A stretch of DNA of 64,000 nucleotides from assembly GCA_035253585.1 (NCBI GenBank), contig DATFBY010000125.1, positions 6,246-70,245 of the forward strand, in the 5' to 3' direction. The notes below the pieces were generated by a model. It made no database searches. It was not told where the DNA came from and worked only from the letters and a program-made list of their open reading frames with translations. This DNA comes from DATFBY01 sp035253585. GTDB lineage: Bacteria; Gemmatimonadota; Gemmatimonadetes; Gemmatimonadales; Gemmatimonadaceae. The position numbers and the translations under genes were made by a program. This document shows positions 55,277 to 62,935 of this stretch, piece by piece. The number at the start of each line of letters is the position of its first letter. Position 1 is the first letter of the stretch.

Positions 55277-55698
55277 CTCACCAGCCCGCCGGGAGCGGCG
55301 ATTCCCACGCCGCCACTCCTCACTTGCAGCACCAGCTGTGCATGCGGCTCCCCGTCGAGCGCGATGCCCATCGTGTAGGCGCCGGCGACGTCGAGCGGAA
55401 GGTCGACGGCGGCGATGAGCGGAAGGTCCAGCTCCTGCACTTCCGCGGGCGGCTTCCCGATGTTGAGCTCACCGTTCGAGGACCAGAGCTCGGTGCCGTT
55501 CGGGTTCGACCAGCTGAGCGCGACTGTGTGGGCGCCGAATTCTTCGCGATTCCCCTTCAGCCGAAAGACGAGATGCGCGCGCGGGTGCACCGCCGGCAAC
55601 GTGACGACCTGCACCGCATCGAACACGCCGAGAATGTTGAGCTTCCCTTCCTGGGAGAGGTTCGCGGCATCCGCGAAGAGCGCAAAAGACACATGCAT
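55273..55698 (-). CDS. DUF6941-like protein
   Basis: About 141 residues. Its start MHVSFALFADAANLSQEGKL, then LNILGVF, agrees with the DUF6941 family pattern (LADAAN...GKL...LGG). Middle part beta-rich, ending VRSGGVGIAA. Longer upstream reading is Arg-rich and overlaps the divergent EamA gene, so I take Met 55698. The stop shares a CTAG with the converging C40 gene. Function unknown; the family is widespread and of unclear role. Confidence 0.7.
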   Translation of the reverse strand: MHVSFALFADAANLSQEGKLNILGVFDAVQVVTLPAVHPRAHLVFRLKGNREEFGAHTVALSWSNPNGTELWSSNGELNIGKPPAEVQELDLPLIAAVDLPLDVAGAYTMGIALDGEPHAQLVLQVRSGGVGIAAPGGLVS

Positions 55699-55795
55699 GC
55701 CGACAAGGTAGATGGAACCGTGCGCGAGCGCCACGCGCAGGTCGGACGCCTGTGCCCGCTGTCGCGTGTGACGGTGACTACCTAGCTTTCGACGC

Positions 55796-56719
55796 ATGAC
55801 GTCCACGACTGACGGCACCACGGTGCCCGGTCGCGCGGCAGGAGCAGCGCGGCCGGGCTTTTCCATGACCGACCTGATGCTCCTGTGCATGAGCATCATC
55901 TGGGGCGTCAACGTGCCGCTCATCAAGTACGGCACCAGCGTCATGCACCCACTCGCGTTCAACGGTCTCCGCGTTGCGTTCGCGGCGCTGTCGCTGACGC
56001 TGATCGCGCGCAGCTTCGTGGAGGTTCGCGTCAGCCGTCGCGAGCTGCTCGCGCTCGTCGGGCTGGGTCTGCTCGGTAACGGACTTTATCAGATTCTGTT
56101 CGTGGAAGGAGTCGCCATCACGCGGGCGGGAACGGCGGCGCTCATTCTGGCCTCTTCGCCCGCGTTCGTTGCGCTGATCGGTCATGTTCTGGGCGTCGAG
56201 CGCATCACTCTGCGTGGCGCCGCAGGAATCGTATTGTCGTTCGCCGGAATCGCGCTGGTAGTGTTGGGTACGACCCGCGCCGATGGCACACGGTCGACGT
56301 TGCTTGGTAACGCGCTCGTGCTTGCGGGTACGTTCTGCTGGTCGCTTTACACAGTGCTGCTCAAGCCGTACGCGAACCGACTCAGCGGCCCGTACATCAC
56401 CGCGGTGACGATGAGCGCCGGCGCGGTTCCGGTATTTCTGTTCGGACTCCCGGCGATGACACGCATCGATTGGGGAAGCGTGCCTTTCGGCGCCTGGATC
56501 ACGATCATCTTCAGCGGACTGGGAGGCCTCGTCATCGCCTATCTTTTCTGGTATCGAGGCGTGCGAGTGCTCGGCCCGACACGCACCGCGATGTACTCGA
56601 ATTTGCAACCCGTCTTCGCGCTGCTTGCCGCGTGGATCGGCTTGCACGAGGTACCGACGTTATTGCAAGGTGCGGGTGCCGCGTCGATCATCGCCGGCGT
56701 TCTACTCACGCGCACCTGA
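55796..56719 (+). CDS. EamA/DMT-family transporter
   Basis: 307 residues with ten predicted helices in two EamA repeats (MLLCMSIIWGVNVPLIKYG at the start; LVLAGTFCWSLYTVLLKPYA in the second). Characteristic of drug/metabolite exporters such as RhaT/YdcZ-like proteins. Starts 98 bases from the divergent DUF6941 start. Substrate unknown. Co-directional with the HAD gene 15 bases on. Confidence 0.87.
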   Translation: MTSTTDGTTVPGRAAGAARPGFSMTDLMLLCMSIIWGVNVPLIKYGTSVMHPLAFNGLRVAFAALSLTLIARSFVEVRVSRRELLALVGLGLLGNGLYQILFVEGVAITRAGTAALILASSPAFVALIGHVLGVERITLRGAAGIVLSFAGIALVVLGTTRADGTRSTLLGNALVLAGTFCWSLYTVLLKPYANRLSGPYITAVTMSAGAVPVFLFGLPAMTRIDWGSVPFGAWITIIFSGLGGLVIAYLFWYRGVRVLGPTRTAMYSNLQPVFALLAAWIGLHEVPTLLQGAGAASIIAGVLLTRT

Positions 56720-56734
56720 GTTTCATTCATCGAC

Positions 56735-57427
56735 ATGAAGCTGGTTCTCTTCGACATAGACGGCACGATCCTGTGGAGCGATGGTGCGGGCCGCCGCGCG
56801 ATGACAGCCGCGCTGACCGAGATCTTCGGCGGCGCCGGACCGACCGAGTACCGCTACGACGGGAAGACAGATCCCCAAATCGTGCGCGACCTCATGCGTC
56901 ACTCCGGTCATACCGACGAGGCGATCGAGGCGCGTCTCGATGCACTGATGGCGCGCTATCTCGAGGGACTGCGCGAAGAGCTCGGTCCCGGTAGCACGCA
57001 CGCGCATCTCTACGATGGCGTGGCCGAGCTGCTCGACGCGCTGGAGGCGCGATCCGACATAACGCTCGGGCTGCTGACCGGAAATCTGGCCGAGGGCGCG
57101 GCGATCAAACTGCGCGCTGTGGGAATCGATCCGCAGCGGTTTCGCGTTGGCGCTTTCGGATCGGATCATCATCATCGACCCGAGCTTCCGAGTGTCGCGC
57201 AGCGGCGCGCGCGCGAGCACCTCGGGCTGGACATCGCCGGCGATCGCATCATCGTGATCGGCGATACGCCCGCCGATCTCGAGTGCGGACGCTCGATCGG
57301 CGCCAAGGCGATCGGTGTGGCGACCGGCCGCTACTCGATGGAGGAGCTACAGCGTCATCATGCGATCGCTGTCTTTCGAGATCTGTCGGACACCGATGCG
57401 GTAATGGAGACGATTCTCGGTGCGTGA
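56735..57427 (+). CDS. HAD hydrolase (phosphoglycolate phosphatase-like)
   Basis: 230 residues. Complete HAD motifs: LFDIDGTILWSD (DxDGT), LLTGN Thr, Lys-containing AIKLRAVG region and IIVIGDTPADLECGRS. In contrast to the HAD at 24771 the nucleophile is intact. It is likely a phosphatase of small sugar or glycolate phosphate. The CYTH gene overlaps its stop. Confidence 0.87.
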   Translation: MKLVLFDIDGTILWSDGAGRRAMTAALTEIFGGAGPTEYRYDGKTDPQIVRDLMRHSGHTDEAIEARLDALMARYLEGLREELGPGSTHAHLYDGVAELLDALEARSDITLGLLTGNLAEGAAIKLRAVGIDPQRFRVGAFGSDHHHRPELPSVAQRRAREHLGLDIAGDRIIVIGDTPADLECGRSIGAKAIGVATGRYSMEELQRHHAIAVFRDLSDTDAVMETILGA

Positions 57428-58013
57428 GGTCGAGCTCAAGGCGGTGGTGGCGGATTGGGACGCGACGGTCGCGCGCCTCCAGCGCGCCGGCGCGGAGCTC
57501 GTCTTCGACGGTCACCTTGCCGACCGCCGCCTCGATACAGTCGATCGCGCGTTGACGGCAAAGGACATGGTGCTCCGTCTCCGGAGCTACACCGATGACA
57601 AGGGGACGCACGCCGAGCTCGGCTGGAAGGGCCCAACCGGCTACGAGGGCGGCTACAAAGTTCGAGAGGAGCGCGAGACGAGGGTTGCTTCTCCCGAAGT
57701 AATGGTCGAGATCCTCGTGCGCCTGGGGTATGTCGTGACGCATGCCGTCGACCGTCGTATCGTTCAATACAGACTGTATGGGGCCGTCGTACGGCTCGAG
57801 CGCTACCCACGCATGGACGATCTCATCGAAGTGGAAGGTCCTCCCGATGCCATCGAGCGCGCGATCGCAGTGCTCGGCATTCCTCGCAGTGCGTTCACTA
57901 GCGAGCGTCTCCGCGACTTCGCGGCGCGATTCCGTACGCGCACCGGCCAGCAGCCCGCGCTGAGTCAGGCCGAGCAGGCCGGCTTGGTCACCTACAACCT
58001 CGACGATGCGTGA
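57420..58013 (+). CDS. CYTH-domain protein (class IV adenylate cyclase/thiamine triphosphatase-like)
   Basis: 197 residues. The N-terminal EVELKAV and alternating acidic/basic strands (ALTAKDMVLRLRSYTD, GLGWKGP-like, VRLERYPRMDDLIEVEG) match the CYTH tunnel fold. Such enzymes act on triphosphates; some make cAMP. GTG start overlaps the HAD gene by 8 bases. Substrate not deducible. Confidence 0.83.
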   Translation: MREVELKAVVADWDATVARLQRAGAELVFDGHLADRRLDTVDRALTAKDMVLRLRSYTDDKGTHAELGWKGPTGYEGGYKVREERETRVASPEVMVEILVRLGYVVTHAVDRRIVQYRLYGAVVRLERYPRMDDLIEVEGPPDAIERAIAVLGIPRSAFTSERLRDFAARFRTRTGQQPALSQAEQAGLVTYNLDDA

Positions 58014-58767
58014 GATCGGGCACGCTTCCATCCCCGTCTCGTTAGGCGGGCTGCTTCGCGGACGCGATCTCTCAGGCAGCGCGAACCTGTTGCTGCGCTC
58101 CGAGGTTCTCGAGATCGACCGCGGCGCGCGCACGATCAAGCTTCCACTCGGTGCGCTCGAGGGAGCGCGCATGCGCGACGACGTGCTGCAGCTTTTCCTC
58201 GACAGCGGAGACATCGTGGAGGCGACCGGATCGGCCGAGCTGTCCGCGCTCGCGCATCAGATCGAGAAGCGTGCCTGCATCGTCCCCGAGCTCACGCTCT
58301 CGCTGAGCGCATTTGGCTCGCGTCGCGCATTCCCCGGCGCGGAGCACGATCAGTTCTTCGGTCCATTTCTGGACGCGAGGAAGCGCGCCGAGCGGTCGCT
58401 CGGGCCAGGCGGCGTTCGCTCGGCGTTCGACGCGGCGTCGCTACGCGCGGCGATGGAGAAGGTGCTTCGCGGGCTGGCGTCGAAGCATCAGCCGCGTCGC
58501 GCGCCCGACCGTCGTGCGCTGGAGGCCGAGCTGTTCGAGGCGACGACTGGAATGTTCGCGGCAATCGATGCAATGGGCGCCATGCAGCGAAGAGTGGAGG
58601 ACAGCGACGGTGCCGATCGCATTGCGCGTTGGCGCGAGTGGTCGGTGCTGGTGCACGACGTGTTCATCCGTGCTGACGCGGCGTGGCTCGCCGTGCACGC
58701 GCTGCTCGACAGCGCCGGTCCGCCCGCGCGTGGATGGCGGAAGTGGTTCGGTCGGGGGAGCGCGTGA
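58006..58767 (+). CDS. Hypothetical protein
   Basis: 253 residues without a recognised domain. The N-terminal half is beta-like (PVSLGGLLRGRDLSGSANLLLRSEVLEI), the C-terminal half helical and basic with AMGAMQRRVED and WREWSVLVHDVF. Overlaps the CYTH stop and ends by overlapping the AcpS GTG, so it sits in an operon with these. Function unknown. Confidence 0.62.
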   Translation: MREIGHASIPVSLGGLLRGRDLSGSANLLLRSEVLEIDRGARTIKLPLGALEGARMRDDVLQLFLDSGDIVEATGSAELSALAHQIEKRACIVPELTLSLSAFGSRRAFPGAEHDQFFGPFLDARKRAERSLGPGGVRSAFDAASLRAAMEKVLRGLASKHQPRRAPDRRALEAELFEATTGMFAAIDAMGAMQRRVEDSDGADRIARWREWSVLVHDVFIRADAAWLAVHALLDSAGPPARGWRKWFGRGSA

Positions 58768-59144
58768 TCGTCGGGGTCGGCATCGACCTGGTGGAGATCG
58801 CGCGTGTGCGGAGGCTGGTGGAGGGGAAGGGGGAGCGCGCGCTTCAGCGTCTCTTCACCGATGGCGAGCTCGCGTACGCGAATCGGCGCACCGATCCCAT
58901 GCCTCACCTCGCCGCCCGGGTCGCCGCGAAGGAAGCGACCTTCAAGGCCTTTGGCCAGCACGACGGCTCGCGGTCCATTGGGTGGAAGGAGATGGAGGTC
59001 GTCTCCGGAGACGACGGAAATCCGACGCTCCGGCTGCACGGCGCCGCGGCGCGATTGGCAGGAGAGCTGGGAATCACCCGCCTCTGGGTAAGTCTCTCGC
59101 ACACCCAAGGTGCGGCCGGAGCAGTGGTGATCATTGAGAGGTAA
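58764..59144 (+). CDS. acpS: Holo-[acyl-carrier-protein] synthase
   Basis: 126 residues. IVGVGIDLVEIARVRRL with the metal Asp, ARVAAKEATFKAFG (metal Glu and catalytic Lys) and SLSHTQGAAGAVV are the AcpS signature. It loads phosphopantetheine on ACP for fatty acid synthesis. GTG 58764 preceded by GGGGAG and overlapping the upstream TGA; longer reading rejected. Confidence 0.95.
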   Translation: MIVGVGIDLVEIARVRRLVEGKGERALQRLFTDGELAYANRRTDPMPHLAARVAAKEATFKAFGQHDGSRSIGWKEMEVVSGDDGNPTLRLHGAAARLAGELGITRLWVSLSHTQGAAGAVVIIER

Positions 59145-59148
59145 GCTC

Positions 59149-59232
59149 GGCCTGCGACGTGCGGCCTGCGTTGCGTGGCGGTCGAATCCTCTTCGCCAAG
59201 AGCCGCGAGCCGCAGGCCGCAAGCCGCAGGCA
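59149..59232. repeat. Heptamer-array hairpin element E8 (GGCCTGC arms, centre type B)
   Basis: Left arm 59149-59171 with GGCCTGC and GACGTGC units, right arm 59206-59232 with GCAGGCC complement. The centre reads GCGTGGCGGTCGAATCC, then TCTTCGCCAAGAG, the reverse complement of the E2 centre. It starts just after the acpS stop. Confidence 0.8.
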
Positions 59233-59280
59233 TGGTCCGCGGCTTCCGGCTAATAGGATTTCCCGATAGATTCACTCGGG

Positions 59281-61392
59281 ATGCGATTGAGAATGATTCT
59301 CAACGCCGCGGCACTCGCTGCGGCAGTTTGCTTTTCGGGGTCCACGGCCACGGCGCAGGAACATCCGGCCCGGCGACTATCCAGCATCGTCGGCGTGGCA
59401 GTCGAAGAGTACGCGAAGGGCATCGATGAGCGCGGCCAGCTCATCTCCCAGCTCGAGTACCAGGAAGCCGTCGACTTCCTCGCCGACGCGAAAACTGTCG
59501 CTACGCGGCTCTCGGGTGATCGCGCACCCACTATCCGCGCGATCCTCGACACGCTGAACGAGGCCGTGCTGGCACGGAGACCTGCCAGCGAAATCGCTGC
59601 CGCTCATGCGCGCTTCATGACCGCGCTCGGCAACGAAGGGGCGCTCGAGCTACCTACCGCGGCGATCGATCTGGCGGCCGGCCGCGCGATCTACGAGCGC
59701 TCCTGCGCGTCCTGTCACGGCGATCGCGGACTGGGCGACGGCCCGGCCGCGAAAGGGATGAACCCGGCGCCGCCGGCGATCGGCAACGCCACGGACATGA
59801 TCGACGCGACTCCCGCGCTGCTCTTCCGCGTGGTGTCCGTCGGGATCCCGGGCACTGCGATGGCTGCGTGGTCGGACCGGCTCACGGTGCAAGACCGATG
59901 GAACGTCGTCGCCTACGTGCAATCGATGCGCGCCGGTGAGCGCGCGGTGCTCGAAGGCGAACGACTCTTTCTTCAGCACTGCGAGTCGTGTCAGGGCGCG
60001 AGCGGTGAGGCTGATGGCCCAGCGTCGAGCGCGCTGACGCGGCTTCCGCCCGAGATCGGCAGCTTCGCGTGGCAGGCGGAGCGTAGTGATCTCCAGCTGG
60101 CCGAGGTGATCAAGATCGGCATCGCCGGCACCGACGTGCCGCGGGCACCCGACCTCACCGACGCGGATCTCGCCAAAGTCGTCGCCTACGTGCGCACACT
60201 CCCCATAAGAAACGGTGATGTGCCGGCGACGACAGCGGCTTCGAGCTCGGATCCGGCGGCAATCGCGCGCACTGTGATGTCGACGCTCGACCGCGCGCTC
60301 GCCGCGGCTCAGTCAGGTCGCACGAGCGACGCGGGCGATCTCGCGTTCGACGCATACATCGCGTTCGAGCCGCTGGAGCGCACGACGCGCGCGAAGAATC
60401 CCGGCCTGGTTGCGTCGATGGAGCGGCACTTCGCCGAGTTCAAGGGATCGGCCAAGGCCAACGATCTGCGTGCGGCGCGCCAGTCACGCGACGCGATCGA
60501 AGCAGGACTTCCGGCGATCGTCGAGCTGACCAGGACTCCATCCGGGAATTGGTCCGCATTCTTTCAGTCGCTGCTGATCATCATCCGCGAAGGATTCGAG
60601 GCGATCCTGGTCCTCGGTGCCGTCATCACCTTTTTGATCAAGACCGGTAATCGTCAGCGTCTTCGCTCCATCTGGATCGGTGCCGGGATCGGGCTGGCCG
60701 CCAGCGCGCTGACCGCGGTGCTGCTGCGTACGCTGCTCACCGCACTGCCGGCGACGCAGGAAGTCATCGAAGGCGTGACGATGTTGATCGCCGTCGTCGT
60801 GCTCTTCTCGGTGAGCTACTGGCTGATCAGCAAGGTGGAAGCGGCGAAATGGCAGCAGTTCATTCGCCAGAAGGTGGCGTCGGCGCTGGAGCACGGCGGC
60901 GGAACCGCTCTGGCATTCGTCGCGTTCCTGGCGGTGTACCGCGAGGGCGCCGAGACGGCGTTGTTTTATCAGGCGCTGATCGGTGAGGGGAAGAACGTGA
61001 TCGGCCCCATCGTGTTAGGCATCGTCGTCGGCGCCGTCGTGCTGGCCGTGATCTTCACGCTCTTCTATCGGTTCGGCGTGAAGCTTCCGCTGCGCCCATT
61101 CTTCGCGGTGACGAGCGTCATGCTCTACTACATGGCGTTCGTTTTTCTCGGGACGGGGATCCGCGAGCTACAAGAAGGAAACATCGTGCCGATCACGGCG
61201 AACCCCGGTTTCCCGAACGTTCCGGCGATGGGAATCTTCGCTACGGTCGAAACGTTGCTCGCGCAGGTGGTCCTCCTCGCGCTCTTCGTGTTCGCATTGG
61301 TGAAGACCTTCTGGCCCCGCCGCGCCGCGACGCTGCCGTCCGCGCCGACGCCGACGGTGCCATCGGCGGCAAGAGTCGAGATTCGAGATTAG
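59281..61392 (+). CDS. FTR1-type iron permease fused to cytochrome c domains
   Basis: 703 residues. A signal peptide (ILNAAALAAAVCFSGSTATAQ) is followed by a helical periplasmic segment, a cytochrome c domain with the full heme site CASCH near residue 140, and a second c-like domain with CESCQ near residue 233, where the axial His is replaced by Gln. A second helical segment leads to the FTR1 permease domain with REGFEAILV and YREGAETALF (the REGxE pairs). It likely couples electron transfer and iron uptake. The last residues and the stop codon lie inside element E9. Confidence 0.85.
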   Translation: MRLRMILNAAALAAAVCFSGSTATAQEHPARRLSSIVGVAVEEYAKGIDERGQLISQLEYQEAVDFLADAKTVATRLSGDRAPTIRAILDTLNEAVLARRPASEIAAAHARFMTALGNEGALELPTAAIDLAAGRAIYERSCASCHGDRGLGDGPAAKGMNPAPPAIGNATDMIDATPALLFRVVSVGIPGTAMAAWSDRLTVQDRWNVVAYVQSMRAGERAVLEGERLFLQHCESCQGASGEADGPASSALTRLPPEIGSFAWQAERSDLQLAEVIKIGIAGTDVPRAPDLTDADLAKVVAYVRTLPIRNGDVPATTAASSSDPAAIARTVMSTLDRALAAAQSGRTSDAGDLAFDAYIAFEPLERTTRAKNPGLVASMERHFAEFKGSAKANDLRAARQSRDAIEAGLPAIVELTRTPSGNWSAFFQSLLIIIREGFEAILVLGAVITFLIKTGNRQRLRSIWIGAGIGLAASALTAVLLRTLLTALPATQEVIEGVTMLIAVVVLFSVSYWLISKVEAAKWQQFIRQKVASALEHGGGTALAFVAFLAVYREGAETALFYQALIGEGKNVIGPIVLGIVVGAVVLAVIFTLFYRFGVKLPLRPFFAVTSVMLYYMAFVFLGTGIRELQEGNIVPITANPGFPNVPAMGIFATVETLLAQVVLLALFVFALVKTFWPRRAATLPSAPTPTVPSAARVEIRD

Positions 61393-61474
61393 AGATTCGA
61401 GATTCGGAACTGCGATTCCGGAGCTCATTCGGTGTGCCGCTCCGAATCTCGAATCTCTAATCTCGAATCTCGAT
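61375..61474. repeat. Heptamer-array hairpin element E9 (GAGATTC arms, centre type A)
   Basis: Left arm 61378-61406 with GAGATTC units, the first of which encode the last codons and TAG of the iron permease; right arm 61441-61474 with complementary units. The centre reads ACTGCGATTCCGG, then AGCTCATTCGGTGTGCCG. UPF0316 gene begins 36 bases later. Confidence 0.85.
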
Positions 61475-61509
61475 TAGATTCACCTGTCGCCCGACTCTGA
61501 ACTTCCGCC

Positions 61510-62085
61510 GTGACTCCCGAAACCACCGCCCTCTTCGCCCTCCCCTGGGGTCCGTTTCTCATCTTCGGACTTCGCATCTGCGATGTCTCGCTCGACACGA
61601 TGCGCGTGCTCTCGGCGGTGCGCGGACATCGCGGTGCGGCTGCCGCGCTCGGGTTCTTTCAGGCGTTGATCTGGATCTTCGCGGTGGGAAACGCGATCCA
61701 GCATCTCAACAGCGGTTGGCACGTCTTCGCCTACGCCGCCGGCTTTTCCACCGGCACGATGGTCGGGATCACGATCGAGCGCGCGCTCGCCTATGGGCTT
61801 TCCACCGTGCGCATTGTCTCGGCCCACGGCGGCGTGGAGATCGCCGAAGCGCTTCGCGACGCTGGCTACGGCGTTACCGAGATGTCAGGCCACGGACGCG
61901 ATGGTCAGGTCGAAATCATCAACTCCGTCGTCCAACGCCAACATCTCGACGACGTCATGAAGATCGTCGACAAGTGGGATCCTCAGGCGTTCATCACTGT
62001 CGAAGAACCGAGAGTGTTGCGTGGGGGATCGATTGCGGGAAGGAGAAACCTTCCAACTTGGCTGGAGCGGCGTCAGCGGGTGTGA
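61510..62085 (+). CDS. UPF0316/DUF2179-type membrane protein
   Basis: 191 residues. Three N-terminal hydrophobic helices (LFALPWGPFLIFGLRICDVSLD, QALIWIFAVGNAIQHL, VFAYAAGFSTGTMVG) and a C-terminal soluble domain (YGVTEMSGHGRDGQVEIINSVV...) that matches the DUF2179 part of UPF0316 proteins. GTG start. Function unknown; the soluble part is a ligand-binding-like fold. Confidence 0.85.
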   Translation: MTPETTALFALPWGPFLIFGLRICDVSLDTMRVLSAVRGHRGAAAALGFFQALIWIFAVGNAIQHLNSGWHVFAYAAGFSTGTMVGITIERALAYGLSTVRIVSAHGGVEIAEALRDAGYGVTEMSGHGRDGQVEIINSVVQRQHLDDVMKIVDKWDPQAFITVEEPRVLRGGSIAGRRNLPTWLERRQRV

Positions 62086-62113
62086 AGGCAGATGGCTTTC
62101 GCACATCTGCACT

Positions 62114-62935
62114 TCAGGCGTAAATGGCCTTTTTCTCTCCCCCCACCCTTTCCCTCGCCTTCATCCAGACTATTCCCCCTACGATGAACGCCAAGGCGAT
62201 GAGCTGCGCCATGGTGAGCACTCCGAAGAATCGATCGTCCTTCGCCCGGAAAAACTCGATGATGAACCGCTCGATTCCGGCCAGCACCATGTACACTCCG
62301 AACAGCCATCCCTCCGCGTGCCGATGATTCCTCATCCGCCACAGGATGAAAAACATGATCATCGCCAACGCCGTCTCGAACAGCTGCGTCGGATACACCG
62401 ACAATACCGTATCGGGTGAGACGCCCTCCGCGATCGGAATCCCGAAGTCACGTTCCATCACCGCCGCCGTCGACGGCGGAGCGCCGTTCGGAAACTTGAC
62501 GGCGAGAAATCCATTCCACGGGCGGCCGTAGTCATCACCCACCGCCCAGCACCCCGTCCGGCCGACAGCATACGCAGCCGCGACAGCGATGCCGGCGACG
62601 TCGGCGATGCGCCACATGTTGAGCTTCTTCACGCGGATCACCGCGATCACGGCGACGATCCCGCCGATCAATCCACCCCAGAACACGAAACCGCCACGCG
62701 TGAACAGATTGCTCATGTCGCGCGTCAGCAGCACGTAGTAGAGCTTGGCACCGAGCAGGCCGCCGATCACCGCCGCCAACACAAGGTCGGGGATCGCGTC
62801 CGCGTTGTGCCCGCGCCGCTCCAGCTCGCGTTGCGAGATCACCTGCGCCACCAGAAACGCGAGCAGCACCGCGATGCCGAAACCGGTAACGGTCAACGGA
62901 CCGATGGTGAACTCGAAGGGACGATGAACGGTCAT
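62114..62935 (-). CDS. lgt: Prolipoprotein diacylglyceryl transferase
   Basis: 273 residues. The Lgt signature region GRTGCWAVGDDYGRPW (canonical GRxGNFxNxExxG) with hydrophobic helices before and after, and the typical C-terminal YPTQLFETALAMIMFFILW and EFFRAKD. Cys-Trp-Ala replaces the usual Asn-Phe, as seen in divergent Lgt. It attaches diacylglycerol to lipobox Cys; many lipoproteins in the window depend on it. Start overlaps the tsaD stop by ATGA. Confidence 0.88.
   Translation of the reverse strand: MTVHRPFEFTIGPLTVTGFGIAVLLAFLVAQVISQRELERRGHNADAIPDLVLAAVIGGLLGAKLYYVLLTRDMSNLFTRGGFVFWGGLIGGIVAVIAVIRVKKLNMWRIADVAGIAVAAAYAVGRTGCWAVGDDYGRPWNGFLAVKFPNGAPPSTAAVMERDFGIPIAEGVSPDTVLSVYPTQLFETALAMIMFFILWRMRNHRHAEGWLFGVYMVLAGIERFIIEFFRAKDDRFFGVLTMAQLIALAFIVGGIVWMKARERVGGEKKAIYA

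Noticed and set aside
11825..61474. Heptamer arrays considered as CRISPR
   Set aside because: Units are 7 bp and adjacent with no spacers; no cas genes; arms are inverted, not direct, copies.
6295..61474. Elements as insertion sequence ends
   Set aside because: No transposase, no larger inserted body and no visible target duplications.
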